DNA from: Thioalkalicoccus limnaeus
Lineage (GTDB): Bacteria; Pseudomonadota; Gammaproteobacteria; Chromatiales; Chromatiaceae
Assembly: GCF_041197575.1 (NCBI RefSeq)
Contig: NZ_JBDKXB010000020.1
Span: 1 to 58,539 of the forward strand
DNA length: 58,539 nucleotides
Direction of reading: 5' to 3'
Shown here: positions 37,820-46,163 of the stretch, piece by piece
Position numbering within the stretch: the first letter of the stretch is position 1
Layout of the letters: every line of letters begins with the position of its first letter
The notes under the pieces: generated by a model
Databases searched by the model: none
Seen by the model: the letters and a program-made list of their open reading frames with translations, nothing else
What the model was told of the DNA's origin: nothing
Position numbers and translations under genes: made by a program

Positions 37820-38644
37820 ATGCCGGATTCCTTGAAAAAGCTCAAGCTGCATGGCTTCAATAATCTGACGAAGACGCTGAGCTTCAATATCTACGATGTG
37901 TGTTACGCGGATTCCGCGGAGCAGCGCGAGGCCTACATCAAATATATCGATGAGGCTTACAATGCCGAGCGGTTGACCGGGATTCTGACCGACGTCGCCG
38001 AGATCATCGGCGCGAGCATCCTGAACATCGCGCACCAGGACTACGACCCCCAGGGGGCCTCGGTCACGATGTTGATCTCCGAGGAACCAGTCGCCGCGGA
38101 ACTGCTGTCGAACACCGCCTCGCCAGGGCCGCTGCCGGACGCCGTCGTCGCCCATCTCGACAAGAGTCACATCACGGTGCACACCTACCCGGAGACGAAT
38201 CCGCAGACCGGGATCAGTACCTTTCGCGCCGACATCGATGTCTCGACCTGCGGGCGGATCTCACCGCTGCGAGCGCTCAACTATCTGATCCATGCACTCG
38301 AATCCGATGTCGTCATCATGGACTATCGCGTGCGCGGTTTCACGCGCGACGTCAAAGGCCGCAAGCACTTCATCGACCACAACATCAGCTCGATCCAGAA
38401 CTATCTGTCGCGCGATACCAAGGATCGCTACCAGATGGTCGACGTCAATGTCTATCAAGAGAATCTGTTTCACACCAAGATGGTGTTGAAGCATTTCCGT
38501 CTCGACGACTATCTCTTCTGCATCCAGGCCAGCGATCTGACCGAGCGGGAGCACAAGAGGATCCAGAAGCTGCTGCGGCGGGAGCTCTCGGAGATCTTCT
38601 ACGGACGCAATCTCGGGCGCAATCTCGAATTCATGGGTTGTTAG
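37820..38644 (+). CDS. speD: S-adenosylmethionine decarboxylase proenzyme
   Basis: 274 residues. SpeD supplies decarboxylated SAM for spermidine synthesis and self-cleaves to form a pyruvoyl group. Seen: the cleavage site in VAHLDKSHITVHTYPETNP (Lys-Ser, as in E. coli class 1A enzymes), the FRADIDVSTCGRISPLRALN core, and FTRDVKGRKHFIDHNISSIQ. No speE is nearby. It converges on coq7. Confidence 0.95.
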   Translation: MPDSLKKLKLHGFNNLTKTLSFNIYDVCYADSAEQREAYIKYIDEAYNAERLTGILTDVAEIIGASILNIAHQDYDPQGASVTMLISEEPVAAELLSNTASPGPLPDAVVAHLDKSHITVHTYPETNPQTGISTFRADIDVSTCGRISPLRALNYLIHALESDVVIMDYRVRGFTRDVKGRKHFIDHNISSIQNYLSRDTKDRYQMVDVNVYQENLFHTKMVLKHFRLDDYLFCIQASDLTEREHKRIQKLLRRELSEIFYGRNLGRNLEFMGC

Positions 38645-38700
38645 CTGGGCCGCGCCGCGCACGCACCCCGGCGAGGTCGCGGAGATTCGGCGCTGCCTGG

Positions 38701-39348
38701 TCAGATCCAATAGGCCGTGCGCGTCATCACCTTGGCCGTCGCGCGCATCGCGAGCCGGACCGCAGCAGGCAGTTCGGCCCCGCCGGCGCCCTTGGCGAGT
38801 TGCGCGTGGTGGATCTCGTCGGCTTTCATCTGATGGATCAGCGCCCGGGTCTTGGTGTCCTCGGGCGGCAATTGACGCAGATGCCCCTCGAGGTGGCTCT
38901 CGACCTGCCGCTCGGTCTCGACGACGAAACCGAGGCTCCACCGATCACCGGCCAATCCAGCCGCTGCGCCCATCGTAAAGGAGCCGGCGTACCAGATCGG
39001 GTTCAGCAGGCTCTTGCGCTCGCCCAGTTCCTGTAGACGTGTCTCACACCACGCCAGGTGGTCGGCTTCTTCGCGAGCCGACCGTTCCATCGCGCGCCGG
39101 ACATCGTCAAGCCGGGCCGTCAGGGCCTGGCCCTGATAGAGGGCCTGTGCGCACACCTCGCCAGTGTGGTTGATGCGCATCAGCCGACCGGCATGGCGGC
39201 GTTGTGCGTCACTCAGTTCCGGCTCGGAGAACGAGTCCGCGGGGTTCGGCCGCTCGGTGACCGGTGGGCGGCCAAAGATGGTGCGGACGGCCTGGTCGAG
39301 TCCAATCAGGAGTCGGTCGGCCGGCGTGAAGTGGCGGGCATGGCGCAT
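38701..39348 (-). CDS. coq7: 3-demethoxyubiquinol 3-hydroxylase Coq7
   Basis: 215 residues from ATG 39348. The enzyme hydroxylates demethoxyubiquinone in aerobic ubiquinone synthesis. Seen: the di-iron ligands in NHTGEVCAQALYQGQ, REEADHLAWCETRL, VETERQVESHLEGHL and MKADEIHHAQLAKG, the usual four-helix pattern with EXXH repeats. There is a hydrophobic helix near SFTMGAAAGLAGD that inserts in the membrane face. The enzyme needs O2, so the organism can use it under oxic conditions. Confidence 0.95.
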   Translation of the reverse strand: MRHARHFTPADRLLIGLDQAVRTIFGRPPVTERPNPADSFSEPELSDAQRRHAGRLMRINHTGEVCAQALYQGQALTARLDDVRRAMERSAREEADHLAWCETRLQELGERKSLLNPIWYAGSFTMGAAAGLAGDRWSLGFVVETERQVESHLEGHLRQLPPEDTKTRALIHQMKADEIHHAQLAKGAGGAELPAAVRLAMRATAKVMTRTAYWI

Positions 39349-39490
39349 GGTCGCATCTCGAAGGTCGGGGCGGCCGAGAGACCGCGGGGAACCATGGGAA
39401 CGAAGATATAGGGCCGCCCGCGGCACTGCAAGGATTCGGTGTAGACTTGTCCGCGCTGTCATGGCCGCGAAGTTGGAGGTCCCCGTTCCG

Positions 39491-39832
39491 ATGTCCTATT
39501 ACCGTCATCATGTGTTCTTCTGCGTCAATCAGCGTGATCGCGGTGCGCGCTGTTGCGCTCGATCCGACGCCGTCGCGATGCGCGACTACTTGAAGGGGCG
39601 CGCGAAGGAATTGGGTTTGGCCGGGCCGGGGGGTGTACGGATCAACACGGCGGGCTGTCTTGATCGCTGTGCGTGCGGGCCGGTGATCGTGGTCTATCCG
39701 GATGCGGTGTGGTACAGCTATCGGGATCGGCGGGACCTCGATGAGATCTTGAGCGAGCACCTGATCGCCGGGCGTGTCGTCACGCGTCTGCTGTTGTCCG
39801 AGCGCGGACCCGCGGTGGCCGGCGACCCCTGA
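39491..39832 (+). CDS. Thioredoxin-fold [2Fe-2S] ferredoxin
   Basis: 113 residues from ATG 39491, with GGAGGT 10 bp upstream; an ATG at 39461 is less supported. Seen: N-terminal HHVFFCVNQRDRGARCC with Cys at about 9 and 18-19, and INTAGCLDRCACGPVIVVYP with CLDRC, giving the two pairs that bind a [2Fe-2S] cluster in the thioredoxin-like ferredoxin family (Shethna type I/NuoE-like). The partner is unknown. It stands between coq7 (divergent) and rplM. Confidence 0.9.
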   Translation: MSYYRHHVFFCVNQRDRGARCCARSDAVAMRDYLKGRAKELGLAGPGGVRINTAGCLDRCACGPVIVVYPDAVWYSYRDRRDLDEILSEHLIAGRVVTRLLLSERGPAVAGDP

Positions 39833-39909
39833 CGTCCCCCGAGGCAGGCCCTGCCGGCGTGGCCATCGGGGCGGCATCCGGCCGGGTGCCGAAAGGGTTC
39901 GGTCGGGGC

Positions 39910-39938
39910 TTGATCGCACTCGACGGATGCCGTATGAT
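39910..39938 (+). promoter_or_regulatory. Sigma-70 promoter of rplM-rpsI
   Basis: TTGATC (39910-39915) and TATGAT (39933-39938) with exactly 17 bp between them, about 60 bp before rplM. Good match at both boxes. Confidence 0.6.
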
Positions 39939-39999
39939 CGGCGGTCTTCTATCCGATCTACACATCTGATTCTGATCGAGTTCCCGCGGAGTAACGGAC

Positions 40000-40428
40000 A
40001 TGACGACTGTGAGCGCCAAGCCGGCCGAGGTGCGTCGCGCCTGGTTCCTCGTGGATGCCGATGGCAAGACTCTCGGACGGTTGTCCGCCGAGATCGCGCG
40101 GCGTCTGCGTGGCAAGCACAAACCCCAGTACACGCCCCATGTGGACACCGGCGACTACATCGTCGTGGTCAATGCCGGCAAGGTCAAGGTGACGGGCAAT
40201 AAACTGAGGGATAAGGTTTATTATCGCCATACCGGCTATGTCGGTCACCTCAAGTCGATCACACTCCAGAAGCTGCTTGCGAAGGCGCCGGAACGGGTGA
40301 TCGAGCAGGCGGTCAAAGGCATGCTGCCGCGCAACCCGCTTGGTCGGGCCATGTACAAGAAATTGCACGTGTATGCGGGTCCGTCGCATCGTCATCAGGC
40401 CCAGCAGCCGCAGCCGCTTGATATCTGA
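40000..40428 (+). CDS. rplM: 50S ribosomal protein L13
   Basis: 142 residues, normal. L13 is an early assembly protein of the large subunit. Seen: RAWFLVDADGKTLGRLSAEI (about 12-31), LRGKHKPQYTPHVDTGDYIV, the GNKLRDKVYYRHTGYVGHLK motif and MLPRNPLGRAMYKKLHVYAG. Start ATG with GCGGAG upstream. First of the rplM-rpsI operon. Confidence 0.98.
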   Translation: MTTVSAKPAEVRRAWFLVDADGKTLGRLSAEIARRLRGKHKPQYTPHVDTGDYIVVVNAGKVKVTGNKLRDKVYYRHTGYVGHLKSITLQKLLAKAPERVIEQAVKGMLPRNPLGRAMYKKLHVYAGPSHRHQAQQPQPLDI

Positions 40429-40481
40429 TCCTGCGATCGCGTAAGGTGCGGCGGAAACCATAACCCTATAGGAAATCATCG

Positions 40482-40871
40482 ATGGCGGAAGTGCAACATG
40501 CGGTCGGGCGCCGCAAGACCTCCAGCGCTCGGGTCTTTCTAACCACTGGTTCGGGCCAGATCACCGTCAATGATCGTCCGTTGGACCAATTCTTCGGTCG
40601 CGAGACGGCGCGGATGGTCGTGCGTCAGGCCCTCGAAGTCGCCAGCATGGTGGGTCGGGTGGATGTACGGGCAACCGTCGTCGGTGGTGGAACGACCGGA
40701 CAGGCCGGAGCGATTCGTCATGGTATCGCCCGGGCTCTGGTGCGCTATGACGAGGCGCTGCGTCCCTCGCTGCGCCGGGCTGGCTTTCTGACTCGCGACT
40801 CGCGCGAGGTCGAACGCAAGAAGGTCGGTCTGCACAAGGCCCGCAAGCGGCCGCAATACTCGAAGCGTTGA
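40482..40871 (+). CDS. rpsI: 30S ribosomal protein S9
   Basis: 129 residues. S9 binds the 30S head; its C-terminal tail reaches the P site. Seen: HAVGRRKTSSARVFL, the ITVNDRPLDQFFGRE segment, GGGTTGQAGAIRHGIARAL, and the end KKVGLHKARKRPQYSKR with the conserved terminal Ser-Lys-Arg that contacts P-site tRNA. Follows rplM by 53 bp. Confidence 0.98.
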   Translation: MAEVQHAVGRRKTSSARVFLTTGSGQITVNDRPLDQFFGRETARMVVRQALEVASMVGRVDVRATVVGGGTTGQAGAIRHGIARALVRYDEALRPSLRRAGFLTRDSREVERKKVGLHKARKRPQYSKR

Positions 40872-40918
40872 TGCGATGGCACCCATCGGGGTGCCCGTTG
40901 GCTTCGTGCCAGCCTTAC

Positions 40919-40992
40919 TGGGGGATCGTCTAGCGGCAGGACAGCGGACTCTGACTCCGTTAACCCAGGTTCGAATCCTGGTCCCCCAGCCA
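40919..40992 (+). tRNA. tRNA-Gln (anticodon CUG)
   Basis: A full cloverleaf can be folded. Acceptor TGGGGGA pairs with TCCCCCA, then discriminator G and encoded CCA. The anticodon arm GCGGA-CTCTGAC-TCCGT puts CTG at 34-36, reading CAG. The T arm is CCAGG-TTCGAAT-CCTGG. It lies 47 bp after rpsI. Confidence 0.95.
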
Positions 40993-41096
40993 TCCCTCGC
41001 CGTGTGCATCGGCTTCTGCCCTCGGCACCGACCTGCCTTCTCGTCCCCCGTAGTCAGCGAAACCCCGAGTTCGGAGCAAGCCCCGCGGTCTGGTAG

Positions 41097-41136
41097 AGGC
41101 AAAAAAGCAACAGATCGTCATTCTGTCTCTTTTTTC
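41097..41136. terminator. A-run / hairpin / T-run element before the porin gene
   Basis: AAAAAAGCAACAGA and TCTGTCTCTTTTTT flank a short spacer: a 5-bp ACAGA/TCTGT stem with A-run on one side and T-run on the other. It could end the tRNA transcript or act in either direction. The stem is short and the stretch is strikingly A+T-rich for this genome. Confidence 0.35.
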
Positions 41137-41146
41137 AAAACATTTG

Positions 41147-41175
41147 TTGCGCAAATTCCCGTTGTAGGCTATTCT
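41147..41175 (+). promoter_or_regulatory. Putative porin promoter
   Basis: TTGCGC (41147-41152), 17 bp, TATTCT (41170-41175), about 70 bp before the porin ATG and next to an A+T-rich tract that could serve as an UP element. Moderate consensus match. Confidence 0.45.
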
Positions 41176-41243
41176 TGCCATCGCAGCGCGGGACTGTGGC
41201 AGTATTCCCAGTCTCCAAGGTCTTTACAACAGCGGAGAACGCA

Positions 41244-42377
41244 ATGAACAAGAAGATGTTGACACTGGCGGTTGCCGCCGCCATGGCGGTGCCGGCCGCC
41301 GCGATCGCCGATGCGACCCTGTACGGTCGGGTCCACATGTCCATCGACTATGTCGACGTCGATCGCAACGCCTCGTGGGTGCCGGGTGGCGTCCCGGCGC
41401 CGGGCGCGCAACCCGATGCGGTCGACGGTCAGGGTAACCTCGTTCCCGGCAAAGACTTCACCGGATGGAACCTGAACTCCAACAGCCGTGCCAGCCGTCT
41501 CGGCGTGCGGGGCTCGGAAGAACTCGGCTTCGGTCTCAAGGCCATCTATCAGATCGAGTTCAGCGTCGACATCGCGAACGACGGTCGTGATTCCGCCGCT
41601 TGGAACGGCAACCGCGGCACGACGCTCAGCATGCGCAACAGCTTCGCCGGTCTTGCCGGTGACTGGGGTACCTTGTTGGCTGGCCGCCATGACACCCCGC
41701 TGAAGATCTCGACGGGTAAGCTCGACCTGTTCGCCGACACGCTCGCGGACATGAACTTCACGGTCGGCTTCGATGATCTGCGCGCCGACAACGCCGTTGC
41801 CTATATTTCGCCGAACTTCATGGGCTTCCAGTTCTCGGGCATGGTGATGCCGACTGGTGGCGCGACCTTCAACGGCGGTCGGAATCTCGACGCCGACAGC
41901 CTCGCCGAAGCCTGGTCGGTGGCCGGTATCTACAACAACGGCCCCTTCTTCGTGTCGCTGGCTTATGAGACCCTCGACAGTGATCAGTGGCAGGGCACCG
42001 GCCAGACCGGCGCCAAGTCGTTCGACAAGTGGCGCGTTGGTCTGGGCCTGCTTGACTGGAACGGCTTCACGCTGACCGGCCTTTACGAGAACTGGGCCAA
42101 TTATCGTGGCCTCGACAAGGCCGACGCCGACCTGTGGCAGATCCAGGCCGGCTATGCCTTCGGCAACAACATGGTCAAGGCGATGTACGGTCAGTCCGAT
42201 CTGGACTGGGACCGCCGGATCTACGGTGACGTTGCGGACAAGTCGTCTTGGGCCGTTGGTTTCGACCACAACTTCACGAAGCGCAGCAAGGCTTACGTCC
42301 TGTACACGCAGATGGATGACGATGTGCGCGATGCCGACTGGAGCGGCTTCTCGCTCGGTATGGTCCACAGCTTCTAA
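41244..42377 (+). CDS. General outer-membrane porin (16-strand trimeric type)
   Basis: 377 residues from ATG 41244; an upstream open stretch lacks a signal peptide. Seen: a cleavable signal peptide (MNKKMLTLAVAAAMAVPAAA, cut near AIA-DATLYG), then DATLYGRVHMSIDYVDV, the GSEELGFGLKAIYQIEFSVD strands, the constriction-loop-like NSFAGLAGDWGTLLAGRHDT, and a C-terminal beta-signal ending WSGFSLGMVHSF with terminal Phe for BAM recognition. It matches Gram-negative porins of beta/gammaproteobacteria. It is followed by a strong terminator. Confidence 0.93.
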   Translation: MNKKMLTLAVAAAMAVPAAAIADATLYGRVHMSIDYVDVDRNASWVPGGVPAPGAQPDAVDGQGNLVPGKDFTGWNLNSNSRASRLGVRGSEELGFGLKAIYQIEFSVDIANDGRDSAAWNGNRGTTLSMRNSFAGLAGDWGTLLAGRHDTPLKISTGKLDLFADTLADMNFTVGFDDLRADNAVAYISPNFMGFQFSGMVMPTGGATFNGGRNLDADSLAEAWSVAGIYNNGPFFVSLAYETLDSDQWQGTGQTGAKSFDKWRVGLGLLDWNGFTLTGLYENWANYRGLDKADADLWQIQAGYAFGNNMVKAMYGQSDLDWDRRIYGDVADKSSWAVGFDHNFTKRSKAYVLYTQMDDDVRDADWSGFSLGMVHSF

Positions 42378-42407
42378 GCCAGACACGGCAAGAGGCTAGC
42401 ACGTCGA

Positions 42408-42435
42408 AACGGGGCCTGATGGCCCCGTTTTTTTT
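42408..42435 (+). terminator. Intrinsic terminator of the porin gene
   Basis: AACGGGGCC - TGAT - GGCCCCGTT, a perfect 9-bp stem with a 4-base loop, followed by TTTTTT. It lies 30 bp after the porin stop and before convergent rpiA. Confidence 0.95.
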
Positions 42436-42539
42436 GATACGCAGCCGACCCCAGATGTCTGGGCCTCGGTCGCGGGATCTCCGACTGCGGGGTGGCCCCC
42501 GCGATGAGATGCTGGGCCGGGTGCCCTGACGACGGAATC

Positions 42540-43199
42540 TTACGCGGCCGTCAGGGTCTTGGTCCCGTCTGGCCCGCCGAGGATCAGCACGTCGGCCGGA
42601 CGCCGGGCGAAGAGTCCGACCGTGACGACGCCGGGGATCGCATTGATTTGTTGCTCGATGGCCAGCGGATCCTCGATCGACAGATGTCGAACATCGAGGA
42701 TCAGGTTGCCGTTGTCGGTCACGAAGCCCTCGCGCCAGACCGGTGTGCCGCCGAGCTTCACGAGTTGGCGTGCGACATGGCCGCGGGCCATCGGGATCAC
42801 CTCGACCGGAAGCGGGAAGCGACCCAAGGTGTCGACGAGCTTGCTGTCATCGGCGATGCAGACGAAACGCTGGCTCGCGTCGGCGATGATCTTCTCGCGC
42901 GTCAAGGCCCCGCCGCCGCCCTTGATCAGTTGCAGACGGTGGTTCGACTCGTCGGCGCCGTCGACATAGAGGCTCAGTTCGCCGACGGCATTGAGGTCGA
43001 AGACCGCGATGCCGTGCCTGGTCAGTCGCGCCGTCGAGGCCTCCGAGCTCGAGACCGCCCCGTCGATCCGCCCCTTGATGCCGGCGAGCAGATCGATGAA
43101 ATGGTTGACGGTCGAACCAGTGCCGACCCCGATGATCCCGCCCTCCACATAGTCCAACGCGGCTTGGGCCGCGCGCCTCTTCATCTCGTCTTGATTCAT
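42540..43199 (-). CDS. rpiA: Ribose-5-phosphate isomerase A
   Basis: 219 residues, normal length. It interconverts ribose-5-P and ribulose-5-P in the pentose phosphate and Calvin cycles. Seen: GIIGVGTGSTVNHFIDLL (about 23-40), VSSSEASTARLTRHG, the catalytic DGADESNHRLQLIKGGGGAL (about 81-100; Asp, Asp, Glu) and the Lys of KGGG. Its ATG overlaps the stop of the glycosyltransferase gene (ATGA), so it is the last gene of a minus-strand run. Confidence 0.97.
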   Translation of the reverse strand: MNQDEMKRRAAQAALDYVEGGIIGVGTGSTVNHFIDLLAGIKGRIDGAVSSSEASTARLTRHGIAVFDLNAVGELSLYVDGADESNHRLQLIKGGGGALTREKIIADASQRFVCIADDSKLVDTLGRFPLPVEVIPMARGHVARQLVKLGGTPVWREGFVTDNGNLILDVRHLSIEDPLAIEQQINAIPGVVTVGLFARRPADVLILGGPDGTKTLTAA

Positions 43200-43957
43200 C
43201 GCTTCCTGTTCCTACCTGGTTGATTCCAGGCCGTCATGATAACAGCCTGCTCGGTTGTCGGATCTCGGCCTCGCGCGGTGTGCTTTCCAGATGCGTAGCG
43301 GCGTGCGAGCTCGCTCGCCGGCACGCCACGCCAGTGCGCGAGCCGCAACGACCACATCAGCAGGATCGTGCGCCACACCCCGTGGGTTTCCCAGCGTCGC
43401 CCGGACGTGACGACCTGCTCGCGCAGACACGCTGGCCGACCGATGCGCTTGAGCGCCTTCGAGAGCTCGATGTCTTCCATCAACGGGATCTCGGGATAGC
43501 CGCCGACACGCTCGAAGGCCGCGCGGGTCACGAACAGCGCCTGATCCCCGGTGGCGATCCCGGTCCGGCGCGAGCGCCAATTCATCATCGCGGCGACGAC
43601 CCGCAACAGCGGCGACTCGCCATCGATCGACACATCGAAGCGCCCCCAGGCAGCCCGTGCCAAGGCCGCTTGGATGGCCATGACCGCCGTCGCCGGCAGT
43701 CGCGTATCCGCGTGCAGGAACAGGAGCGCTGCACCCCGTGCGGCCCTCGCCCCGGCATTCATCTGCGCGGCGCGACCGCGCGTGGCGCGAATCACACCGT
43801 CGGCGAGCGGCGTCGCCCGGGCGACGGTCTCGTCCGTGCTGCCGCCATCGACGACCAGCACCTCGTGGCCCAGTCGGCGCGCACCTTGCAGCGTCGCGAG
43901 GGTGCCTTGGATGCCTTCGGCCTCGTTGAGCGTCGGGATCAGGATGGAAAGTCGCAT
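43196..43957 (-). CDS. Family-2 glycosyltransferase (TIGR04283-like)
   Basis: 253 residues from ATG 43957. Seen: GT-A start LSILIPTLNEAEGIQGTLAT, nucleotide/metal motif VLVVDGGSTDETVARA, a DXD-like LFLHADTRLP (about 86-95), and the acceptor-side MEDIELSKALKRIGRP. The pattern fits the rSAM/selenodomain-associated transferase 2 family (TIGR04283), also linked to arsenosugar synthesis. Its usual partner (TIGR04282/DUF2064) is absent. It is coupled to rpiA downstream. Substrate unknown. Confidence 0.85.
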   Translation of the reverse strand: MRLSILIPTLNEAEGIQGTLATLQGARRLGHEVLVVDGGSTDETVARATPLADGVIRATRGRAAQMNAGARAARGAALLFLHADTRLPATAVMAIQAALARAAWGRFDVSIDGESPLLRVVAAMMNWRSRRTGIATGDQALFVTRAAFERVGGYPEIPLMEDIELSKALKRIGRPACLREQVVTSGRRWETHGVWRTILLMWSLRLAHWRGVPASELARRYASGKHTARGRDPTTEQAVIMTAWNQPGRNRKR

Positions 43958-43982
43958 CGTGGGCCGCTCCGGGCGCTCGCGG

Positions 43983-44525
43983 CTACCAGCGTTGTGGGAC
44001 CCGCTCGATCCGGCTCGTGTCATAGCCGATCTCGTCGAGGAAGGAAAGAATGGTCTGGTAGTGCTCGTCGGGGATCGCCGACTCGCGAGCCATGACCCAG
44101 ACGTAGTCGCGCTTGGCACGGCCGATCGCCGTGACCTGGTAGTCCGGCGTCAGATAGATGATGCGGAAGTCGGCCTTGATCGGCCAAATGAACTGCATCC
44201 CCCACAGGGCGTTGGACGTGCGGTCCACGACGAAGCCGGTCGGATGGTAGGTCTTCAGCGGCCCGTCGAAGGATCCGGCGCGGAAGGTGAAGGTCGTCGC
44301 GATGGTACCTTCGGGGGTCAAGGCGTAAGACTCGACGGCATTGTGGGCGCCGCGCTCGACGAAGGTCGGGATGTTCGCGATCACGTACCAATCGCCCATG
44401 AAACGTTCGAGATCCACGTAATCGACGGTCTTCATCGGGCGTTCCTCGCTGGAGCAGGCGGCCAACAGACAGGCCGCGCAGAGCGCGACGAGGACCGCGG
44501 GCCAATGTTTCGACTGGGTCGGCAT
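43983..44525 (-). CDS. blc: Outer-membrane lipocalin lipoprotein (Blc-like)
   Basis: 180 residues from ATG 44525. Seen: signal peptide with lipobox LLAAC (Cys about 24), the first lipocalin motif FMGDWYVIANIPTFVERG (Gly-x-Trp, about 42-59), the segment VESYALTPEGTIATTFTFRA, the YLTPDYQVTAIGRAKRDYVW strand region, and the C-terminal Arg-containing LDEIGYDTSRIERVPQRW. Bacterial Blc binds lysophospholipid or other lipids in the outer membrane. It follows the DUF1295 gene by 1 bp. Confidence 0.92.
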   Translation of the reverse strand: MPTQSKHWPAVLVALCAACLLAACSSEERPMKTVDYVDLERFMGDWYVIANIPTFVERGAHNAVESYALTPEGTIATTFTFRAGSFDGPLKTYHPTGFVVDRTSNALWGMQFIWPIKADFRIIYLTPDYQVTAIGRAKRDYVWVMARESAIPDEHYQTILSFLDEIGYDTSRIERVPQRW

Positions 44526-44526
44526 C

Positions 44527-45321
44527 TCATGGATCCTGCGGCGATGGTCGCGCGCGGGGCGGACCGGGAAAGAGGGCGTTGGTGCGCCGAATATAGTCAC
44601 GATAGCCGGGTCGGCGCTCGGCGATGTCCCGTTCGAGCAGCGCCACGCCGGAGACCCGCAGCAGCAGGAAGGTCATCAGGACCGGGGACAGGATCGCCCA
44701 CCAGGCGCCGGCCGACAGCGCGAGCAGATACAGCGCCCACCAGATGACGGCCTCGCCGAAGTAGTTCGGGTGGCGAGTATAACGCCACAGGCCCTGATCC
44801 ATGACCCGACCCTGGTTCTCGGGACGTGCCTTGAAGCGGGCCAATTGCCGATCCCCGATGACCTGGAACGCGAAGCCGGCGGCCCACAGGATCACCGCGG
44901 CCAGGTCGAGCCAGCCAAGGGGCCGCGGGCTCGCGATGCTACCGAGCAGCGGCAGCGAGATGATCCAGGCCAGCACGGCCTGAAGACCGAAGACCAAGTA
45001 AAGACTCTTCCACGCGAAGCCGGGGTCGTTGTGGCGTCGAATCGCCTGATACCGGCGGTCTTCGCCGTGGCCCCAGTTGCGCCAGGTGATATGGGCGCTG
45101 AGCCGCACGGCCCAGACAGCCACCAACGCCACGACCAAATAGGCGCGCGCGACCGGCTCCGACACGAGCGCGAGATAGACCAGGGCCATCGCCAGGAAAA
45201 ACAGCGACCACAGCGAGTCGACATGACTGACATCCCTCCGCGGCAGGCTCACGAGCCAGGCGATCAGTGCCATGACCAGCGCCAGGCCAAGCCCAGCGGC
45301 GTAAGGGATCACCTCAAACAT
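44527..45321 (-). CDS. DUF1295 membrane protein (steroid 5-alpha-reductase-like)
   Basis: 264 residues from ATG 45321, with several membrane helices. Seen: DVSHVDSLWSLFFLAMALVY, HITWRNWGHGEDRRYQAIRR, FQVIGDRQLARFKARPENQG, and the reductase-like C-terminal motif LWRYTRHPNYFGEAVIWWAL followed by LLERDIAERRPGYRDYIRRT, shared by DUF1295 and isoprenylcysteine methyltransferase folds. It likely modifies a lipid substrate. It overlaps the DUF2878 gene by 8 bp and lies next to lipocalin. Confidence 0.9.
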   Translation of the reverse strand: MFEVIPYAAGLGLALVMALIAWLVSLPRRDVSHVDSLWSLFFLAMALVYLALVSEPVARAYLVVALVAVWAVRLSAHITWRNWGHGEDRRYQAIRRHNDPGFAWKSLYLVFGLQAVLAWIISLPLLGSIASPRPLGWLDLAAVILWAAGFAFQVIGDRQLARFKARPENQGRVMDQGLWRYTRHPNYFGEAVIWWALYLLALSAGAWWAILSPVLMTFLLLRVSGVALLERDIAERRPGYRDYIRRTNALFPGPPRARPSPQDP

Positions 45322-45889
45322 GCGGATCGGCCTCGGCCAGTGGGACCGCCGCGGCATCCGGCGTGGCCCGAGAAGCCGGTGCGTAACCGTCGAGTCGCTC
45401 GGCGAGCCAGACCAGCAGCGGTGTCATCAGTGCCCAGCCGGCACCGATGACGGTCAAGCTCAGGACCGGATCCGGAAAGGTCGCGGCGCCCAGCCGTTCG
45501 CCGGCCGCGAAGGCCATCGGCCCGCCGATGGCACCCATGACCATCGCCAAGCGCCAGCGGCCGCGCAGCCAGCGCAGCGATACGTTGAGCGTCGAGGCGA
45601 ACACCACCCAGAGCGCGACGATCCAGATCGGGGGCAGCCAGTCGGCGAAGAGCCCCGATGGATATCGGATCAACCCGAAGCCGACCAGAAGCCCCTCCCA
45701 CAGGGTGCCGATCATCGTGGCCGTCAACAGCAGCAGGGCCTCGATTCCGGGGCGCACCGCCCGGCCCAGGTGCACCGCGGCGACCAGGGCGACGACACAG
45801 ACGCCGAGCCATGGCCAATGCTGGGCACCGCCGATGACACTGGCGAACCACCCGATCTGAAAGGCGATCATGTTGATGACGACGGGCAT
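45314..45889 (-). CDS. DUF2878 membrane protein
   Basis: 191 residues from ATG 45889. Seen: about five hydrophobic segments, with the N-terminal NMIAFQIGWFASVIGGAQHW and the region TLWEGLLVGFGLIRYPSGLF, then the pattern PPIWIVALWVVFASTLNVSL, all typical of DUF2878. Function is unknown. In several proteobacteria DUF2878 genes sit in photo-oxidative-stress clusters with DUF1295, lipocalin, cyclopropane synthase and DUF1365. It is the first gene of this run. Confidence 0.85.
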   Translation of the reverse strand: MPVVINMIAFQIGWFASVIGGAQHWPWLGVCVVALVAAVHLGRAVRPGIEALLLLTATMIGTLWEGLLVGFGLIRYPSGLFADWLPPIWIVALWVVFASTLNVSLRWLRGRWRLAMVMGAIGGPMAFAAGERLGAATFPDPVLSLTVIGAGWALMTPLLVWLAERLDGYAPASRATPDAAAVPLAEADPHV

Positions 45890-46163
45890 GACTGGTCTCC
45901 GAATAGACCCAGACCGCGACGAGGTGAGAAGAGACGAAGTCTCCTTCCGGAGGTTCGACGAATGGCTGCGACCGATGCCGGTCACTGGGCATCCCGAACT
46001 TCCTCGCCAGGTGATGGCGAGGTGTCGGGAAACAAGGGGCGCCCCGCGCGCGGCCGACGCCGATGAGCAGGTCCGCAGTGGCTACGCGCTCTGCTAGTAT
46101 TGGCCTTCAGGCCCGCTGGCAGCGGGAAACCAATGACGGAAGCTTCGACTGGGAGACATCTCG

